A DNA stretch of 64,000 bases, taken from contig CP143946.1 of NCBI GenBank assembly GCA_036419695.1, forward strand, positions 1,663,501 to 1,727,500, read 5' to 3'. The notes beneath the pieces are model-generated. The model saw only the letters and a list, made by a program, of their open reading frames with translations. It had not been told where the DNA came from and ran no database searches. This stretch comes from [Clostridium] symbiosum. Lineage in GTDB: Bacteria; Bacillota; Clostridia; Lachnospirales; Lachnospiraceae. Below are positions 60,262 to 64,000 of the stretch, one piece after another (positions within the stretch are counted from its first letter, which is position 1; each line of letters begins with the position of its first letter). The position numbers were made by a program, and so were the translations under genes.

Positions 60262-62310
60262 ATGAATCATTTACCAATGAACGTGCGCGTACCGATTGAG
60301 AAAGACAACCCGTCTATCTGCAGAGATGAAGAGCTCTGTATCAAATGCGGCCAGTGCAGAGATATCTGTACGGACTACATAGGAGTCCACGGGACTTACA
60401 CGCTGGAACAGACGGGTGGAACGGCGGTCTGTATCAACTGCGGCCAGTGTGCCAATGTCTGTCCGGTGTCCAGTATCACGGAGAAATACGAATATCACGA
60501 TGTTAAAAAAGCGATTCTGGATCCGGAGAAGATAGTAATATTCAACACCTCGCCGTCGGTGAGGATTTCGCTGGGTGAAGAGTTTGCCATGGAAGACGGA
60601 AGTTTTGTCCAGGGAAAGATGGTCGCCCTTCTTCGGAAACTGGGAGCCTCCTATGTGCTGGATACCAATTTTGCCGCAGATCTTACAATCGTGGAGGAAG
60701 CCAGTGAGTTAATCGAACGCATTACAAAGAAGACCAGGCCGCTTCCCCAGTTCACAAGCTGCTGTCCATCCTGGGTGAAATATGCGGAAATCTATCATCC
60801 GGATATGCTGTCTCATCTGTCGACGGCCAAAAGTCCAATCGGAATGCAGGGACCGACGGTCAAGACATATTTTGCAAAGAAGATGGGAATTGATCCGAGG
60901 AAGATAGTCAATGTAGCCGTAACACCGTGTACCGCGAAGAAATTTGAAATTCGCAGGGAAGAGATGAATGCGGCGGCACAGTATTTGGGCATTGAAGATA
61001 TGCGCGATATGGACTACGTGATTACGACTAGGGAGCTGGCAAAGTGGGCGAAGGAAGAAGACGTTGATTTTGCCGCACTTGAGGATTCGTCCTATGACAG
61101 GCTGATGGGTGAAGCGTCGGGAGCCGGCGTGATTTTCGGCAATACCGGAGGCGTTATGGAAGCGGCCCTGCGGACTGCGTATGAATATATTACCGGTGAG
61201 AAAGCTCCGGCTGCACTTTACGATTTGGAGCCGGTGAGGGGAATGGAGGACGTCAAGGAGGCCCAGGTGACCATAAAGGGAATCGAAGTGAATGTAGCCG
61301 TTATTTACGGAACAAAGGCTGCCTCCCGATTTATTGAGAGAATAAAAAATGGCGGTAAAGAATACCATTTCATAGAAGTGATGACCTGCCCCGGAGGATG
61401 CATCGGAGGCGGCGGACAGCCGAAGGGCACGCTGTTAAAGGGCGATGAACTGCGGAAGAAGAGGATTGCCGGCCTGTACCGGAAGGACAGCGGCATGGAA
61501 CTGCGCACCAGTCATGAGAACCGGGAAATCATTGAACTTTATAAAGAATTTTACAAGGAACCGCTCAGTGAGCTGGCGGAGCAGATGCTGCATACCGGCT
61601 ACAGAGACAGAAGTGAAGATTTAGGAGGAAAAAATATGAACAGTTCAGTAAAATACCGTTGTACAATCTGCGGATACATCCATGAGGGAGAGCTTCCGGA
61701 AGGATTTACCTGTCCGGTATGTCATCAGCCGGCCTCCGTATTTGAGAAGATCGAAGAAAAGGCGGAGAACCCGGAAAATAAATATGCGGGAACCAAGACG
61801 GAGAAGAACCTGATGGAAGGTTTTGCAGGCGAGAGCCAGGCAAGGAATAAGTATACATATTTCGCCATGATTGCCCAGAGAGAGGGCTACGAGCAGTTAG
61901 CCGACATTTTCTTAAAGACAGCCAGAAACGAGCAGGAACATGCAAAACTCTGGTTTGAGGCGCTCGGACATCTGGGAACAACCGCGCAGAACCTGCTGGC
62001 AGCCGCAGAAGGTGAGAATTACGAATGGACTGATATGTACGACCGTTTTGCAAAGGATGCGGACGAGGAAGGTTTCCCGGAGATGGCGGAGCTCTTCAGA
62101 AAGGTGGGAGCCATCGAGAAATCCCATGAGGAACGTTACCGCAAGCTGCTTCACAATGTCGAGATGCAGCAGGTCTTTGAGAAAGCGGAAGAGAGTATGT
62201 GGGAGTGCCGTATCTGCGGACACCTTGTAATTGGTAAGAAAGCTCCGGAAGTATGTCCTGTCTGCAAATATGCACAGAGTTATTTTGAGATCAGGAAAGA
62301 AAACTACTAA
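60262..62310 (+). CDS. [FeFe] hydrogenase-rubrerythrin fusion
   Basis: A 682-residue protein. Residues 1-75: two [4Fe-4S] ferredoxin clusters (CIKCGQCRDIC, CINCGQCANVC). About 85-400: H-cluster domain with L1 TSCCPSW, L2 TPCTAKKFE (Thr where MPC is usual) and L3 EVMTCPGGCIGGGGQP. From residue 459 (MNSSVKYRC): rubredoxin-like CTICGY/CPVC, rubrerythrin di-iron helices (EGFAGESQARNKY, ARNEQEHAKLW, EKSHEERY) and a C-terminal rubredoxin CRICGH/CPVC. The fusion would link H2 or electron donors to peroxide reduction. The linker encodes AGGAGG followed by an in-frame ATG at 61636, so a separate 224-residue rubrerythrin can also be made. Confidence 0.93.
   Translation: MNHLPMNVRVPIEKDNPSICRDEELCIKCGQCRDICTDYIGVHGTYTLEQTGGTAVCINCGQCANVCPVSSITEKYEYHDVKKAILDPEKIVIFNTSPSVRISLGEEFAMEDGSFVQGKMVALLRKLGASYVLDTNFAADLTIVEEASELIERITKKTRPLPQFTSCCPSWVKYAEIYHPDMLSHLSTAKSPIGMQGPTVKTYFAKKMGIDPRKIVNVAVTPCTAKKFEIRREEMNAAAQYLGIEDMRDMDYVITTRELAKWAKEEDVDFAALEDSSYDRLMGEASGAGVIFGNTGGVMEAALRTAYEYITGEKAPAALYDLEPVRGMEDVKEAQVTIKGIEVNVAVIYGTKAASRFIERIKNGGKEYHFIEVMTCPGGCIGGGGQPKGTLLKGDELRKKRIAGLYRKDSGMELRTSHENREIIELYKEFYKEPLSELAEQMLHTGYRDRSEDLGGKNMNSSVKYRCTICGYIHEGELPEGFTCPVCHQPASVFEKIEEKAENPENKYAGTKTEKNLMEGFAGESQARNKYTYFAMIAQREGYEQLADIFLKTARNEQEHAKLWFEALGHLGTTAQNLLAAAEGENYEWTDMYDRFAKDADEEGFPEMAELFRKVGAIEKSHEERYRKLLHNVEMQQVFEKAEESMWECRICGHLVIGKKAPEVCPVCKYAQSYFEIRKENY
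61621..61638 (+). promoter_or_regulatory. Internal ribosome-binding site and start for rubrerythrin
   Basis: TTAGGAGGA (61621-61629) stands 6 bp before ATG 61636, in frame with the hydrogenase. The ATG begins precisely at the N-terminus expected for a stand-alone rubrerythrin, and the hydrogenase part before it is complete. Confidence 0.7.
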
Positions 62311-62317
62311 AAATAAT

Positions 62318-62359
62318 AAAAACTGCGACGTCTCATATATATGAGCCGCCGCAGTTTTT
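62318..62359. terminator. Bidirectional terminator
   Basis: AAAAACTGCG (62318-62327) pairs with CGCAGTTTTT (62350-62359); inside is CTCATATATATGAG, a self-complementary stem. T-rich flanks on both sides serve the hydrogenase gene (+) and the antiporter gene (-). Confidence 0.85.
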
Positions 62360-62361
62360 AT

Positions 62362-62410
62362 TGAGTGGCAATGAAAAGTTCGCGAAGCGTGCTTTTCGTT
62401 GTTGAATGGC
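62362..62410. repeat. Dispersed short palindromic repeat, copy 3
   Basis: TGAGTGGCAATGAAAAGTTC then GCGAAGCGTGCTTTTCGTTG; the best-formed copy, with GAAAAG/CTTTTC and CGC/GCG pairing. It lies right after an intrinsic terminator, as does copy 2. GGCAAT recurs just after it (62408-62413). Confidence 0.6.
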
Positions 62411-62466
62411 AATTTAGGTAGAGCGCCTTCATTGCCTTATCGATATTCAGTTTTCAATAGTTCAGA

Positions 62467-63774
62467 TTAAAGGATCATTCCCCCGATGAATCCTGCAATC
62501 GCCAACGGGACATTGTAGAAGAAGAATGTTGGAACACAGGTATCCCATATATGATCATGCTGTCCATCTGCATTAAGTCCGGATGTCGGCCCCAGCGTAC
62601 TGTCCGAAGCAGGAGAACCGGCATCACCCAGAGCGGCTGCACATGCAATAAGACAAGCGGTAGCTCCAGGGCTCATATTCATTTTCATACACATCGGAAC
62701 ATAGAACAGAGCAATAACAGGAATTGTTCCGAAAGAAGTTCCGATACCCATGGTGATCAGAAGACCGATAATAATCAGTATAGCGACGAACACTGCCTTG
62801 CTATTCCCCAAGATAGCCAGCGTTGCATCGATCAGAGTATCAACGGCGCCTGTCTGATTTACTACATAGGCGTAACCACCTGCAATCAGCATGATAAATG
62901 AAACCATACCCATCAACCGGATACCTTCGGCGATTGTTCCGTCACTGTTTCTAAGCTTGATAGCGCCGCCGAGAATCATGATAACGATTCCGAGCAGTGC
63001 GCCCAGAGGCATGGAATCCCAATATAACTGACCGAATAAAACGCCTGCAATGGCAACTAAAGATACGATATGGTCTTTGTTCATGTGGATCGCTTCACCT
63101 TCCAGAGATACTCCCTCCAGAGCGATATCCTGATAATCTCTCGGTTTACGGAAGAACCACCATGAGGCGATCAGACCGCAGAGCATACCACCGCCAAGAA
63201 TAATTGTATGCGGCCACACTTCGATCATCTGCATCGGCATACCGTTAGCTGTCATATTCTCGGCTACGATGCCCTGAAAGATAACACCATATCCAAGAGG
63301 AATGGTAACATAAGGCGCTACCAGACCGAACTCAGTCACACAGGCAGCCTGACGACGGTCGATTTTCATCTTGTTCATCATTAAAAGCAGCGGTGGAAAG
63401 AGAACCGGGATGTAAGCGATATGTACAGGAATAATGGTTCCTGAGATAGCAGCGCAGAAAACAAGCGTCAGCAGCAAAATCCATTTGCGCTCTTTAACAA
63501 CCGATGCAATCCACCTGGCCAGAATTGTTGCAAGGCCGGTTTGAGCCAGGGCGGCGGCAAATGTTCCCAGAAGCAGATATGCTATGGCATTTGTTCCGTT
63601 GCCGTTAAGGCCCGTAATGATTCCCCCCATAATGTCGGCCGGTCCCATGCCAGCCGCAAATCCTGCCACCATGGCTGAGATAAGCAACGACAAAATAACA
63701 TTGAGCTTACACAGACACAGCACGCACATCACGATGACTGAGAGCGTAACCGGGTTACTAATAATTTCCCACAT
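62467..63774 (-). CDS. NhaC/YuiF-like Na+/H+ antiporter-family carrier
   Basis: A 435-residue carrier with about 11-12 membrane helices; segments AYLLLGTFAAALAQTG and GAVDTLIDATLAI, and a C-terminal GDAGSPASDSTLGPTSGLN. It resembles the Na+/H+ antiporter family that includes YuiF and NhaC; some members are thought to move amino acids such as histidine. AGGAGG precedes the ATG on the minus strand. Repeats at 63873-63904 lie upstream. The substrate is not fixed by sequence. Confidence 0.85.
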   Translation of the reverse strand: MWEIISNPVTLSVIVMCVLCLCKLNVILSLLISAMVAGFAAGMGPADIMGGIITGLNGNGTNAIAYLLLGTFAAALAQTGLATILARWIASVVKERKWILLLTLVFCAAISGTIIPVHIAYIPVLFPPLLLMMNKMKIDRRQAACVTEFGLVAPYVTIPLGYGVIFQGIVAENMTANGMPMQMIEVWPHTIILGGGMLCGLIASWWFFRKPRDYQDIALEGVSLEGEAIHMNKDHIVSLVAIAGVLFGQLYWDSMPLGALLGIVIMILGGAIKLRNSDGTIAEGIRLMGMVSFIMLIAGGYAYVVNQTGAVDTLIDATLAILGNSKAVFVAILIIIGLLITMGIGTSFGTIPVIALFYVPMCMKMNMSPGATACLIACAAALGDAGSPASDSTLGPTSGLNADGQHDHIWDTCVPTFFFYNVPLAIAGFIGGMIL

Positions 63775-63817
63775 AAGTAAAACCTCCTATAGTTTTTACT
63801 TAGTATATTATGAAGCC

Positions 63818-63904
63818 GTCGATAAAATAACGAAAAGAACCGGATGTTTAGTCATATTCCGATCCTAGGAGGTATCGACACTTTATCGACGCTTTGCGAC
63901 GCTT
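63818..63904 (-). promoter_or_regulatory. Repeated TATCGAC operator-like sites upstream of the antiporter
   Basis: TATCGACACTT (63873-63883), TATCGACGCTT (63884-63894) and TGCGACGCTT (63895-63904) are tandem repeats with an 11-bp period. GTCGATAA (63818-63825) is an inverted half-copy nearer the gene. On the minus strand a TATACT -10-like box lies about 30 bp upstream of the start codon. Nothing else is seen from 63775 to the window end. Confidence 0.5.
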
Positions 63905-64000
63905 TTAAGTGCCGGAGACAGGGGGAAAATAAACACGGAAAAGGATGCGGATTTCAGTGCGGTTTAGTGCTGTTATTTCTTATTATTAAGGAACCAACCG

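Noticed and set aside
1..64000. CRISPR arrays, tRNA or rRNA genes, intact insertion sequences, prophage
   Set aside because: No regularly spaced repeats with unique spacers, no tRNA-like cloverleaf with TTCGA loop, no rRNA sequence, and no transposase, integrase or phage structural protein was recognised on either strand.

Overview
The window reads as a chromosomal segment of an anaerobic Firmicute, most likely a Lachnospiraceae-type Clostridium (inference). The basis is strong AGGAGG ribosome-binding sites, an [FeFe] hydrogenase, rubrerythrin, a glycyl-radical enzyme with its activase, many two-component and c-di-GMP proteins, and RsiV-like and BceAB-like families. No rRNA, tRNA, CRISPR array, intact insertion sequence or phage module was seen.

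Layout. 0-3.7 kb: end of a sensor kinase and a BceAB/FtsX-type ABC exporter. 3.9-7.2 kb: RNA methyltransferase, RsmH-like methyltransferase and endonuclease III. 7.2-13.7 kb: a GGDEF-EAL protein, a GHKL kinase, an OmpR-type regulator and a hybrid kinase whose receiver lacks its Asp. 13.9-16.7 kb: a CitMHS citrate carrier and a beta-carbonic anhydrase, separated by about 700 bp of three large palindromes. 16.7-28.7 kb: an AT-richer accessory island with a LysR regulator and one operon: SLC13/DASS carrier, glycyl-radical activase, glycyl-radical enzyme, thiolase, a second thiolase lacking its catalytic residues, class III CoA-transferase and 3-hydroxyacyl-CoA dehydrogenase. 28.7-35.5 kb: a Cache-GGDEF-EAL protein, a two-component system and a lipoprotein glycosidase that shares the two-component promoter. 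35.6-37.0 kb: gene decay (GGDEF remnant, broken ECF sigma and RsiV-like anti-sigma). 37.2-43.3 kb: MacB-type ABC operon with an exported CARDB-like protein, then a hybrid kinase. 43.6-46.1 kb: P-type ATPase. 46.2-57.9 kb: DeoR-controlled sugar regulon (RbsBAC-type ABC transporter, three FGGY kinases, two aldolases). 57.9-64 kb: methyltransferase with a possible structured RNA upstream, EamA carrier, [FeFe] hydrogenase-rubrerythrin fusion and a NhaC/YuiF-like antiporter.

How genes work together. The most unusual unit is the glycyl-radical operon. Its gene set (radical enzyme, CoA-transferase, 3-hydroxyacyl-CoA dehydrogenase, thiolase pair, dicarboxylate carrier, with no acyl-CoA dehydrogenase or enoyl-CoA hydratase) resembles a shortened fumarate-addition pathway such as that for benzylsuccinate. 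I did not recognise it as a described system. The sugar regulon is tied together by four copies of ATGTTCG near the DeoR and binding-protein promoters. The 31-kb two-component system and the lipoprotein gene share direct repeats with identical spacing to an extended -10. The hydrogenase-rubrerythrin gene carries a PerR-like box, suggesting an oxidative-stress role.
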